Source: Nitratireductor alexandrii
GTDB taxonomy: Bacteria > Pseudomonadota > Alphaproteobacteria > Rhizobiales > Rhizobiaceae
Length of the DNA: 39,446 nt
Reading direction: 5' to 3'
Assembly: GCF_004000215.1 (NCBI RefSeq)
Contig: NZ_RBVY01000015.1
Span: forward strand, 1 to 39,446
In this document: in pieces, positions 1 to 6,323 of the stretch
Layout: every line of letters starts with the position of its first letter
Position numbering within the stretch: position 1 is the stretch's first letter
Notes under the pieces: model-generated
What the model saw: only the letters and a program-made list of their open reading frames with translations
Databases searched by the model: none
Told to the model about the DNA's origin: nothing
Position numbers and translations under genes: made by a program

Positions 1-87
1 ATCAATCGCATCGGACGCAAATACGGGTGTCACACGTGCGGGACGAAGGATCCGGGGACACCGGTGGTCTGGTTGAGGATTGAATAG
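1..87 (+). pseudogene. 3' end of an unidentified CxxC-containing reading frame (fragment)
   Basis: Frame 1 is open from the window edge to a TAG at 85-87. It ends in a peptide carrying RKYGCHTCGTKDPGTP, a CxxC knuckle. I recall similar cysteine-rich segments in C-terminal nuclease-like toxin domains of polymorphic (Rhs-type) toxins, where an Asp-His-Gln-Pro stretch follows. Here the frame stops instead, and frame 2 downstream reads a loosely similar stretch (WLNHPEPADKL, about 101-133). That would fit a frameshifted remnant. The identification is from memory and weak. What is directly visible is only the open frame, the CxxC and the stop. It is not a portal-protein C-terminus that I recognise, although the portal gene is what is expected next to gp3.5. 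Confidence 0.25.
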
Positions 88-118
88 CCGGGTCCGAATC
101 TGGCTCAACCATCCCGAG

Positions 119-145
119 CCGGCCGACAAGCTTATTGTCGGCTGG
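119..145. repeat. Stem-loop between left-edge fragment and GTA gene gp3.5
   Basis: Bases 119-129 pair with 135-145 (core GCCGACAA / TTGTCGGC; 10 Watson-Crick pairs plus one G-U) around the 5-base loop GCTTA. It sits in the gene-poor interval 88-266, about 120 bases before the gp3.5 start. No U-run follows, so an intrinsic terminator is only possible. It could end transcription from the left, or mark a recombination junction. Confidence 0.45.
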
Positions 146-266
146 GGCTGAGCCAGGATCTCTTACAACAGCACACGAGCACCCGGCGAACCTCGACCGG
201 GGGGACGATCGAGTGCTGCCAGGCCCGGCATCGGACCGCCGCGGTTCAGTAAAATCGGAGAAGAAC

Positions 267-617
267 TTGACCGACGTACCGGATGCCGCCTGGCAATGGG
301 CGGCCAAGGGCGCGGGCGCGGTAGCGGGGTCTGCCGTCTCGCTCGCCTACATGTTGCCGCGAACCCGGCGCGAGGCGGCGATCCGCTTCGCCGTCGGGGT
401 GGTCTGCGGCCTGGTGTTCGGCACGGTCGCCGGGCTCAAGATCGCCGCCGAACTCGGCATCGCCGACGCGATCGGCACCGCCGAGACCATGCTGATGGGC
501 GCGGCCGCGGCGAGCCTGTGCGCCTGGTGGGCGCTGGGGCTGGTCATGCGTCTCCTGCAGCGCTGGCCAGCGGGCGGGCGTGTGCCGGACGTGGGAGGGA
601 ACCGCGATGAACGTTGA
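267..617 (+). CDS. GTA gp3.5-like small membrane protein (DUF6107 family)
   Basis: This 116-residue protein has two hydrophobic segments, about residues 30-53 and 68-95, around conserved-looking stretches such as KGAGAVAGSAVSLAYMLP and AAASLCAWWALGL. This matches the small DUF6107 protein that lies between portal and prohead protease genes in rhizobial GTA-like clusters. The TTG at 267 is chosen because a GGAG at 257-260 precedes it and because family members start at this point. An upstream TTG at 135 would only add low-complexity residues read through the hairpin. The stop overlaps the protease start by 11 bases, as expected for translational coupling. Its role in the particle is unknown; membrane location is inferred from hydrophobicity. 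The upstream partner (portal) is missing from view. Confidence 0.75.
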   Translation: MTDVPDAAWQWAAKGAGAVAGSAVSLAYMLPRTRREAAIRFAVGVVCGLVFGTVAGLKIAAELGIADAIGTAETMLMGAAAASLCAWWALGLVMRLLQRWPAGGRVPDVGGNRDER

Positions 618-1173
618 CACGGCGCGGACAAGGGACGCGGCCGGCTGGGCGCGCCCCGGCGCGGGCGCCGGCAAAGGCGGCCGTTTTCGCGGCTACGCCA
701 GCCTGTTCGGCCGGCCCGACCAGGGTCGCGATCTGATCGAGCCGGGCGCGTTTGCGCGCGCGCTGGCCGAAAAGGGCCCGGGCGGCATCCGCATGCTGTT
801 CCAGCACGATCCTGCCCAGCCGATCGGGCGCTGGCTCGCCCTGCGCGAGGACGCGCGCGGCCTGTTTGTCGAAGGCGTGCTGTCGCCGGGTGTCGGGCGG
901 GCGCGCGAAGTCCGTGCGCTAATTGCCGAAGGTGCCATCGACGGACTGTCGATCGGCTTTCGCACCGTGCGCGCGGCGCGCGACCCGCGCCGGCGCGTGC
1001 GCCGCATCTTGGAGGCCGATCTGTGGGAAATCTCGGTCGTGACCTTCCCGATGCTGACCGGCGCCCGCGTCGAGGCGATCGGCCCCGATAGCGAGGCGAT
1101 TTCGCCGCCGGGCGATCTCGCCGGCATCATCCGCGCCGCAACATTCTTGATCGAAGGAAAGGAACCGCAATGA
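607..1173 (+). CDS. HK97-family prohead protease (GTA gp4)
   Basis: This 188-residue serine protease processes the capsid protein during head assembly. Family hallmarks are visible: GYASLFG at residues 29-35, MLFQHD with the candidate catalytic His67, DGLSIGF with the candidate nucleophile Ser115, and LWEISVVTFP with Glu141. The length is normal for the family. The start is the ATG at 607, preceded by GGGAGGGA at about 591-598; a longer GTG start at 580 lacks such a site. The 3' end overlaps the major capsid gene by 4 bases (ATGA), so the two are translationally coupled. In the GTA of Rhodobacter capsulatus (RcGTA) the equivalent protein removes the N-terminal part of the capsid protein. Here that part is the charged, probably coiled-coil segment of gp5. 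Confidence 0.93.
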   Translation: MNVDTARTRDAAGWARPGAGAGKGGRFRGYASLFGRPDQGRDLIEPGAFARALAEKGPGGIRMLFQHDPAQPIGRWLALREDARGLFVEGVLSPGVGRAREVRALIAEGAIDGLSIGFRTVRAARDPRRRVRRILEADLWEISVVTFPMLTGARVEAIGPDSEAISPPGDLAGIIRAATFLIEGKEPQ

Positions 1174-2429
1174 CGCAAAAGAGCATCGCCGCTCCCGAAC
1201 ACAAGGCCGAAACCGGCGCATCGCGGGAGATCGCGCCGGCCTTTGACGAATTCATGCACGCTTTCGAGGCGTTCAAGCAGACCAATGACGAGCGTCTAGC
1301 CGCCGTCGAGGGCAAGGCGGCGGGCGACGTGCTGGTGGAGGAGCGGCTCGAACGCATTTCCGAGGCGCTCGACGACCAGCGCCGGCGCCTCGACGGGCTG
1401 CTGATCGGCAAGGCGCGTCCGCCGCTGGGCGGGGCCGGCTTCGCGGCCGGCGCGTCCGGCGAGCACAAGGACGCCTTCCATGCCTATATGCGCTCCGGCG
1501 ACGACCGCGCCTTGCGGGCGCTCGACACCAAGGCGATGTCCTACGGCTCGGGACAGGACGGCGGTTATCTGGTGCCCGACGAGACGGAGGCGGCGATCGG
1601 CAAGCGGCTGGCCGCGCTGTCGCCGATCCGCGGTATCGCGTCGGTGCGGCAGGTATCGGGCGCGGTGCTGAAAAAGCCCTTCGCGCTGAGCGGGCCGGCG
1701 GTCGGCTGGGTCGGCGAGACGGCGGCACGGCCCGAGACGACCAGCGCGACCCTGGCCGAGCTGCAGTTTCCGACCATGGAGATCTACGCCATGCCGGCGG
1801 CGACCGCCTCGCTGCTCGACGACAGCGCGGTCGACCTCGACGACTGGATCACCGGCGAGATCGAGACCGCCTTTGTTGAGCAGGAAGGCGTGGCCTTCGT
1901 CGCCGGCGACGGCATCAACAAGCCGCGCGGCTTTCTCGATTACGACCAGGTTGGCGAAAGCGGCTGGGTGTGGGGCAAGCTCGGTTACGTGGCGACCGGG
2001 GTCGACGGCGCGCTGCCGGCGAGCGACGCCTCCGACGTGCTGATCGACACGATCTATGCGCTGAAGGCCGGCTACCGGCAGAATGCCGGCTGGGTGATGA
2101 ACCGCAAGACGCAGGCCGCGATCCGCAAGCTCAAGGACGCCGACGGCAATTATCTGTGGCAGCCCCCGGCGACCCCCGGCAGCCGGGCCATGCTGATGGG
2201 CTTCCCGCTGTTCGAGGCCGAGGACATGCCCGACATCGCCAGCAACGCCACCGCGATCGCCTTCGGCGATTTCGGCCGCGGCTATCTGGTGGTCGACCGT
2301 ACCGGCGTGCGTGTGTTGCGCGATCCCTACTCGGCCAAACCCTACGTGCTGTTTTACACCACAAAGCGGGTCGGCGGCGGCGTGCAGGATTTCGACGCCA
2401 TCAAACTGTTGAAATTCGGCGTGTCCTGA
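1170..2429 (+). CDS. HK97-fold major capsid protein (GTA gp5)
   Basis: This is a 419-residue phage major capsid protein of the HK97 fold. Residues about 20-80 are charged and heptad-like (EAFKQTNDERLAAVEGK, then LERISEALDDQRRRLDGL). They form the delta/scaffold region normally cut off by the prohead protease. The mature domain begins near residues 95-125, where DAFHAYMRSGD precedes MSYGSGQDGGYLVPDE, the usual N-arm start. The C-terminal part contains LMGFPLFEAEDMPDI and IAFGDFGRGYLVVDR, typical of the family's P- and A-domain strands. A Shine-Dalgarno-like AAAGGAA precedes the ATG, which overlaps the protease stop. About 100 bases containing two hairpins follow before the next gene, the widest gap inside the head-gene block. 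Confidence 0.95.
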   Translation: MTQKSIAAPEHKAETGASREIAPAFDEFMHAFEAFKQTNDERLAAVEGKAAGDVLVEERLERISEALDDQRRRLDGLLIGKARPPLGGAGFAAGASGEHKDAFHAYMRSGDDRALRALDTKAMSYGSGQDGGYLVPDETEAAIGKRLAALSPIRGIASVRQVSGAVLKKPFALSGPAVGWVGETAARPETTSATLAELQFPTMEIYAMPAATASLLDDSAVDLDDWITGEIETAFVEQEGVAFVAGDGINKPRGFLDYDQVGESGWVWGKLGYVATGVDGALPASDASDVLIDTIYALKAGYRQNAGWVMNRKTQAAIRKLKDADGNYLWQPPATPGSRAMLMGFPLFEAEDMPDIASNATAIAFGDFGRGYLVVDRTGVRVLRDPYSAKPYVLFYTTKRVGGGVQDFDAIKLLKFGVS

Positions 2430-2444
2430 TCCGCGATCCGCTTC

Positions 2445-2496
2445 GCCATGGCGTCCTGGCGCCATGGCTTGCGGCTCCGGCCAGCGCCGGGGCCGC
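2445..2496 (+). repeat. Tandem stem-loops between capsid and connector genes
   Basis: The 103-base gap after the capsid gene holds two hairpins. The first pairs GCCATGGC at 2445-2452 with the identical palindrome at 2461-2468 across an 8-base loop. The second pairs 2471-2481 with 2486-2496 (11 bp, one G-U) around the loop CAGC. No U-run follows directly, so simple termination is not clearly indicated. Such structures behind a capsid gene could stabilise the capsid mRNA 3' end or reduce read-through, giving more capsid than connector. That role is inference. Confidence 0.5.
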
Positions 2497-2532
2497 CTCG
2501 TTTCAAAAAATCCCAACGACGAAGGATTTTCG

Positions 2533-3105
2533 ATGGCGCTGTTTCGCACCGTCGCGCCGCCGGTCGAGCCACTGACCGTGGCCGAATGCCGGGCGTTTCT
2601 GCGCCTCGACCACACGGCCGAGGACGATCTGATCACCGGCCTGATCCGGGCGGCGCGCGAGGAGGTGGAGCGACATGCCGGCCTTGCGCTGATCGACCAG
2701 GACTGGCGGCTGGCGCTCGACGGCTGGCCGCGCGGCGGGGTGGCGCATCTGCGCCGGCACCCCGTGCGCGAGATCCTGTCCGTCACGATCTATGACGAGG
2801 AGGGCGCGGCGTCGCTTGCCGACCCCGCTCACTATCAGCTCGACGGGCTGTCGCGGCCGGCGCGGCTTTCCATGCGCGAGCCGGCACGGCCGGGACTGGC
2901 GATGAACGGGATCGAGATCGATTTCCGCGCCGGTTTCGGGGCCTCGGGCGTCGACGTGCCCGATCTGCTGAAGCGGGCGATGACGCTGCTCGTGTCGCAC
3001 TGGTACGAGTTTCGCGCCGGGTTCGGTGCGCGCGACCAGCCGGTGTCGCTGCCCGACGGCTATCGGCGCCTGATGGCGGGCTACCGACCGAAGGCGCTGT
3101 TGTGA
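2533..3105 (+). CDS. Head-tail connector / adaptor protein (GTA gp6)
   Basis: This 190-residue protein resembles the phage head-tail connector family (phiE125 gp8-like), which forms the adaptor ring beneath the portal. It opens with PVEPLTVAECRAFLRLD, the typical N-terminal pattern followed by helices of the gp6 fold. A central VREILSVTIYDEEG beta segment follows, then the C-terminal LLKRAMTLLVSHWYEFR helix shared by the family. The ATG at 2533 is chosen because AAGGA lies 7 bases upstream and the family begins here; a 23-codon upstream extension would run back through the intergenic hairpin. The 3' end overlaps the stopper gene by 4 bases. Confidence 0.88.
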   Translation: MALFRTVAPPVEPLTVAECRAFLRLDHTAEDDLITGLIRAAREEVERHAGLALIDQDWRLALDGWPRGGVAHLRRHPVREILSVTIYDEEGAASLADPAHYQLDGLSRPARLSMREPARPGLAMNGIEIDFRAGFGASGVDVPDLLKRAMTLLVSHWYEFRAGFGARDQPVSLPDGYRRLMAGYRPKALL

Positions 3106-3437
3106 GGCGCGCGCGCATCGATCCCGGCGCGCTGCGCGCACGGCTGACGCTGGAGGCGGCGGACACGGTCGTCGACGCGACCGGCGGCCATGTCGAGGAC
3201 TGGAATGCGGTGGCGACCGTGTTTGCCCGGCTGGAACCGATCACCGCATCGAGCCGCTTCGGTCCCGACCAGCGCCTCGAGCGGGTGACGCACCGCATCA
3301 CCATCCGCCATCGCGACGACGTGGCGAGCGGCATGCGTTTTCGCGCCGGCGCGCGGCTGTTTGCGATCCGTCATCTGCACGATCCCGACGAGAGCGGCCG
3401 CTATCTCGTCTGCCAGAGCGAGGAGGAGGGGCGATGA
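3102..3437 (+). CDS. Head closure / stopper protein (GTA gp7)
   Basis: This 111-residue protein is of the phage head-tail adaptor (SPP1 gp16-like) family, which plugs the connector channel after packaging. It shows the expected layout: RLTLEAADTVVDATGGHVEDW at the N-terminus (shown only in part by LEAADTVVD), a central THRITIRHRDDV strand, then GARLFAIRHLHDPDE near the C-terminus. It starts at a GTG overlapping the stop of the connector gene. Its own stop overlaps the ATG of the following small ORF, so expression is probably coupled through the head-completion genes. Confidence 0.87.
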   Translation: MRRARIDPGALRARLTLEAADTVVDATGGHVEDWNAVATVFARLEPITASSRFGPDQRLERVTHRITIRHRDDVASGMRFRAGARLFAIRHLHDPDESGRYLVCQSEEEGR

Positions 3438-3628
3438 AAATTGCCGTGCGCCTGACGCTGGACGGTCTGGTGCGCGCCCTCAGGAGCAGGGCGCATGCAC
3501 GCGCCGATGAACGTGTGCAGCACGATCACGCCCGGCGGCTTCGAGCCGAGGGACGCAAAGGGCGCGCAGGCGCGCCCGGCGCGCACATGCATCAGGCGGG
3601 AGGCGCGCGTGGCGGCCGCAGCGATTGA
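3434..3628 (+). CDS. Small basic protein between gp7 and gp8, function unknown
   Basis: This 64-residue ORF starts with an ATG overlapping the gp7 stop and ends 20 bases inside the tail terminator gene. Its N-terminus (MKIAVRLTLDGLVRALRSRAHA) looks like a real amphipathic protein sequence; the rest is rich in Arg, Ala, Gly and His. Similar short ORFs at this spot occur, as far as I recall, in other rhizobial GTA-like clusters. Its main visible role is to bridge the 171 bases between gp7 and gp8 so that ribosomes can reinitiate at the gp8 GTG. It may be a genuine minor protein or only a coupling ORF. Without it the gap would be unusually long for this cluster. Confidence 0.5.
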   Translation: MKIAVRLTLDGLVRALRSRAHARADERVQHDHARRLRAEGRKGRAGAPGAHMHQAGGARGGRSD

Positions 3629-4019
3629 ACTGCAGGCGGCCGTTCATGCGGCCCTGAGCGCCAACGCCGCCCTGACGACGCGGCTGGGCGGTCCACGCAT
3701 CTACGATCACGCGCCGGCCAACGTGCCGTTTCCCTACGTCACCTTCGGTCGCACCAGCGTTTACGACTGGAGCACGGGCACCGAGAGCGGCACCGAGCAG
3801 CTTTTCAGCCTGCACGTGTGGTCGAAGGCGCGCGGCAAGGCCGAAACCCTGGAGATCATGGACCTGATCGGGCCGGTCCTGGCCGCGCAGCCGGTGCCGC
3901 TGGCCGAGGGCCAGCTGGTGCTGATACGGCTCGACTTCGCCGAGGTGCGCTACGACGACGACCTCGCCCTCTACAGGGGGGTGTTGCGGTTTCGCGCGCT
4001 GATCGAGGCGGCGGGCTGA
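3609..4019 (+). CDS. Tail terminator / tail completion protein, DUF3168 (GTA gp8)
   Basis: This 136-residue protein is of the DUF3168 (tail completion gp17-like) family, whose hexamer caps the tail tube and joins it to the head. Recognisable features are ELQAAVHAALSANAAL, then PFPYVTFGRTSVYDWSTGT and FSLHVWSKARGKAE, followed by a C-terminal beta strand ending in YRGVLRFRALIE. The start is placed at the GTG at 3609, preceded by GGGAGG at 3598-3603. An upstream ATG at 3495 in the same frame would add 38 residues of low-complexity sequence overlapping the small ORF. A 49-base gap separates it from the tail tube gene. Confidence 0.87.
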   Translation: MAAAAIELQAAVHAALSANAALTTRLGGPRIYDHAPANVPFPYVTFGRTSVYDWSTGTESGTEQLFSLHVWSKARGKAETLEIMDLIGPVLAAQPVPLAEGQLVLIRLDFAEVRYDDDLALYRGVLRFRALIEAAG

Positions 4020-4068
4020 GCGCCGGCTGCGTCATCGCGAATTTTCCAGACACGAAAGGACCGCGTTC

Positions 4069-4482
4069 ATGGGTGCGCAGAAGGGCAGGGACCTGTTGCT
4101 GAAACTCGACATAGACGGGATGGGCGGATTTCTGACCGTCGCCGGCCTCAGGGCGCGGCGACTGGCATTCAACAGCGAGACGGTCGACATCACCGATTCG
4201 GACTCGGCCGGCCGCTGGCGCGAATTGCTGGCCGGCTCGGGCGTGCAGCGCGCTTCCGTGAGCGGATCGGGCATCTTCAAGGACGCGCAGTCTGATGGCG
4301 AGATCCGCGCCCGCTTCTTTTCCGGCGCCACCGACGCCTGGCAGGTCGTGGTGCCCGACTTCGGCACGGTGGAGGGTCCCTTCCAGATCACGGCGCTGGA
4401 ATATGCCGGCAGTCACGATGCCGAAGTAACCTTTGAACTGGCGCTGGAATCGGCCGGCGCGATCGGTTTTTCGGCAAGCTGA
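4069..4482 (+). CDS. Major tail tube protein (GTA gp9)
   Basis: This 137-residue protein belongs to the TP901-1-like phage major tail protein family that stacks into the tail tube. Diagnostic stretches are NSETVDITDSDSAGRWRELL near residues 36-55 and VSGSGIFKDAQSD around 65-77. The C-terminal part alternates strands (TVEGPFQITALEYAG, VTFELALESAG), as in tube proteins. An AAAGGA lies about 10 bases ahead of the ATG. The stop shares one base with the start of the next gene. Length and position match gp9 of RcGTA-type clusters. Confidence 0.92.
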   Translation: MGAQKGRDLLLKLDIDGMGGFLTVAGLRARRLAFNSETVDITDSDSAGRWRELLAGSGVQRASVSGSGIFKDAQSDGEIRARFFSGATDAWQVVVPDFGTVEGPFQITALEYAGSHDAEVTFELALESAGAIGFSAS

Positions 4483-4823
4483 TGATTATCAATCCGCAGC
4501 GCGGCGAGATCGCCGCCGAGCTCGACGGCACCCGCTACCGTCTGTGCCTGACGCTGGGCGCGCTGGCCGAACTGGAAGCCGGTTTCGGGGCGGACGACCT
4601 GCAGGCGCTCGTCAAGCGTATGGCGAGCGGCCGGCTTTCGGCCCGCGACCTGGCGCGCATCGTCGGCGCGGGCCTGCGCGGGGGCGGCGCGTCGCTTAGC
4701 GACGAGGAGGTGATGGCGATGGCCGTCGACGGCGGCGTGGCCGGCTTCGCCGAGATCGTGGCGCGGCTTCTCACCGCCACTTTCGGGTCTGCCGAAGCCA
4801 CGGCGCCCGAGCCGCGAGACTGA
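4482..4823 (+). CDS. Tail assembly chaperone, GTA family protein (gp10)
   Basis: This 113-residue protein matches the GTA tail assembly chaperone family (Phage_TAC_11). It has an N-terminal beta hairpin (GEIAAELDGTRYRLCLTLGAL), here seen as YRLCLTLGALAELEAGFG, followed by helices containing LSARDLARIVGAGLRGGG. The family aids polymerisation of tail tube protein around the tape measure. Its ATG overlaps the stop of the tube gene by one base (TGATG), so it is translationally coupled. It is followed within 45 bases by a second small chaperone gene, the usual two-gene arrangement in GTA clusters. Confidence 0.88.
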   Translation: MIINPQRGEIAAELDGTRYRLCLTLGALAELEAGFGADDLQALVKRMASGRLSARDLARIVGAGLRGGGASLSDEEVMAMAVDGGVAGFAEIVARLLTATFGSAEATAPEPRD

Positions 4824-4866
4824 GCGGCCGGTTCCTGTGTCGCGAAGAGCAAGCAGGCGGCAGGCG

Positions 4867-5067
4867 ATGGACTGGTCACGATTAATGGCGATCGGCTTCG
4901 GCGTGTTGCGGCTTTCGCCGGCCCAGTTCTGGGCCATGACGCCGAAGGAGTTTGCCTGCGCGAGCGGATTGGCTCGCCATCGCCACGGCGCCGTGCCGGA
5001 CCGCGCCGTTCTCGAGGCCTTGATGGCCAGGTTTCCAGACCAGGGAGGCAAGGACCGACATGAATGA
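4867..5067 (+). CDS. Second small tail assembly chaperone (GTA gp10.1)
   Basis: This 66-residue protein has the pattern of the rhizobial Phage_TAC_6 family: MAIGFGVLRLSPAQFWAMTP followed by a short Arg/His-rich stretch and the C-terminal LEALMARFPDQGG. The ATG at 4867 is chosen because family members begin with an MDW-type start; a GTG at 4837 in the same frame would add ten basic residues. Its 3' end overlaps the tape measure gene by 8 bases. It probably acts with gp10 as a chaperone of the tape measure protein. No slippery frameshift site is needed because each chaperone has its own start. Confidence 0.8.
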   Translation: MDWSRLMAIGFGVLRLSPAQFWAMTPKEFACASGLARHRHGAVPDRAVLEALMARFPDQGGKDRHE

Positions 5068-5635
5068 TACAGCGCGGATCGACCTGGAATTCGACGCCGA
5101 GTCCGTACGCAAGGTCTTCGACGACCTCAAAGGCCTGTCGGACGATTTCGGCGCACGCCTGACGAACGCGTTCAAACGGGCCGCCTTCAGCGGCCGGGCC
5201 CTGGAGGACGTGTTGCGACGCCTCGCCCTCAGCCTGTCGGAGATGGCGCTCGGCAAGGCGCTGGCGCCGCTGCAGAACCTGATCGGCGCGGGCATGTCCG
5301 GCCTGTTCGACATGCTGCTGAAGGCCGTTCCGCATGCCAAAGGCGGGGTTCCGGGCAAACCGACTCGGTTCGCGTCCGGCGGGGTGGTGTCGCAACCGAC
5401 CTATTTTCCGATGCGGGGCGGGCTCGGCCTGATGGGCGAGGCCGGCGCGGAGGCGATCCTGCCGCTCGCGCGCGGCGCCGACGGACGCCTGGGCGTGGCC
5501 GCAGGCGGGACGGCCGCGCCGGTCAATATCGTGTTCAACGTGACGACGCCGGACGCCGCCTCGTTCCGCAAATCCGAAGCGCAGATCACCGGCATGATCG
5601 CGCGCGCCGCCTCGCGCGGCGCCCGCTCGCTTTGA
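5060..5635 (+). CDS. Short tail tape measure protein (GTA gp11)
   Basis: This 191-residue tape measure protein determines tail length and ends in the conserved segment of GTA/phage tape measure proteins. Residues about 60-80 form a helix (ALEDVLRRLALSLSEMALGK). GGVPGKPTRFASGGVVSQPT and LGLMGEAGAEAILPLARG follow around 95-140, then beta strands to the end (PVNIVFNVTTPDAASF). Phage tape measures are usually many hundreds of residues. The short length here is typical of GTA particles, which have very short tails. The start overlaps gp10.1. Confidence 0.9.
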   Translation: MNDTARIDLEFDAESVRKVFDDLKGLSDDFGARLTNAFKRAAFSGRALEDVLRRLALSLSEMALGKALAPLQNLIGAGMSGLFDMLLKAVPHAKGGVPGKPTRFASGGVVSQPTYFPMRGGLGLMGEAGAEAILPLARGADGRLGVAAGGTAAPVNIVFNVTTPDAASFRKSEAQITGMIARAASRGARSL

Positions 5636-5672
5636 CCGGACCGGGTCGACAGGCAAAACGGGGGGAGGCGGC

Positions 5673-6323
5673 ATGGCCGAACTTGATGCGTTTCACGAGG
5701 TGTTGTTTCCGAGCGCGGTGTCTTTCGGGGCGACCGGCGGGCCGGTACGGCGCAACGAGATCGTGACGCTGACTTCGGGGCGGGAAAGGCGCAATGCCAG
5801 GTTCGCCGATTCCCGACGCAGCTACGATGCCGGTACCGGGCTGCGCTCGTTGGAAGACGTTTACGCGGTGCTCGCCTTTTTCGAGGCGCGGCGCGGATCG
5901 CTGCACGGTTTCCGCTTTCGCGATCCGTTCGACCGCAAATCCTGCGCGCCGGAGCAAACGCCGTCCGCCCTCGACCAGGCGATCGGAACCGGCGACGCCA
6001 CCACCGCCGCCTATCAGCTTGTCAAGCGTTACGGTTCGGGGCCAGACGCCTATGCGCGTGCGATCCGCAAGCCGGTCGAGGGCACCGTCAGCGTCGCGGT
6101 GGACGGTGTGGAGGCAGCAGCCGGTGCCGATTTCGCCGTCGACGTCACCACCGGTATCGTCACGTTCGCGCCCGGCTCGATCCCCCCGGTGGGGCTGGAG
6201 ATCACGGCCGGTTACGAATTCGACGTTCCCGTCCGCTTCGATAGCGAGGCGCTGTCGGTCAGCCTTGCCGCCTTCAAGGCCGGCCAGATTCCCGCCGTTC
6301 CCTTGATCGAGGTGCTGTCGTGA
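5673..6323 (+). CDS. Distal tail protein, DUF2460 (GTA gp12)
   Basis: This 216-residue DUF2460 protein forms the distal tail ring connecting tube and baseplate in RcGTA. Family features seen: FHEVLFPSAVSFGATGGP at the N-terminus, TSGRERRNARFADSRRSYDAG in the first third, and the highly conserved LHGFRFRDPFD around residue 80. The C-terminal domain has paired strands, including ITAGYEFDVPVRFD. A purine-rich GGGGGGAGG lies before the ATG. The 37-base gap before it is one of few in the tail block. Its stop overlaps the GTG of the hub gene by 4 bases. Confidence 0.92.
   Translation: MAELDAFHEVLFPSAVSFGATGGPVRRNEIVTLTSGRERRNARFADSRRSYDAGTGLRSLEDVYAVLAFFEARRGSLHGFRFRDPFDRKSCAPEQTPSALDQAIGTGDATTAAYQLVKRYGSGPDAYARAIRKPVEGTVSVAVDGVEAAAGADFAVDVTTGIVTFAPGSIPPVGLEITAGYEFDVPVRFDSEALSVSLAAFKAGQIPAVPLIEVLS

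Noticed and set aside
119-145. Integron attC or phage attachment site
   Set aside because: A simple hairpin without attC core sites, and no integrase gene or tRNA nearby.
4700-4870. Programmed frameshift between the two tail chaperone genes
   Set aside because: No slippery heptamer was seen and the second gene has its own start; GTA chaperones are separate proteins.
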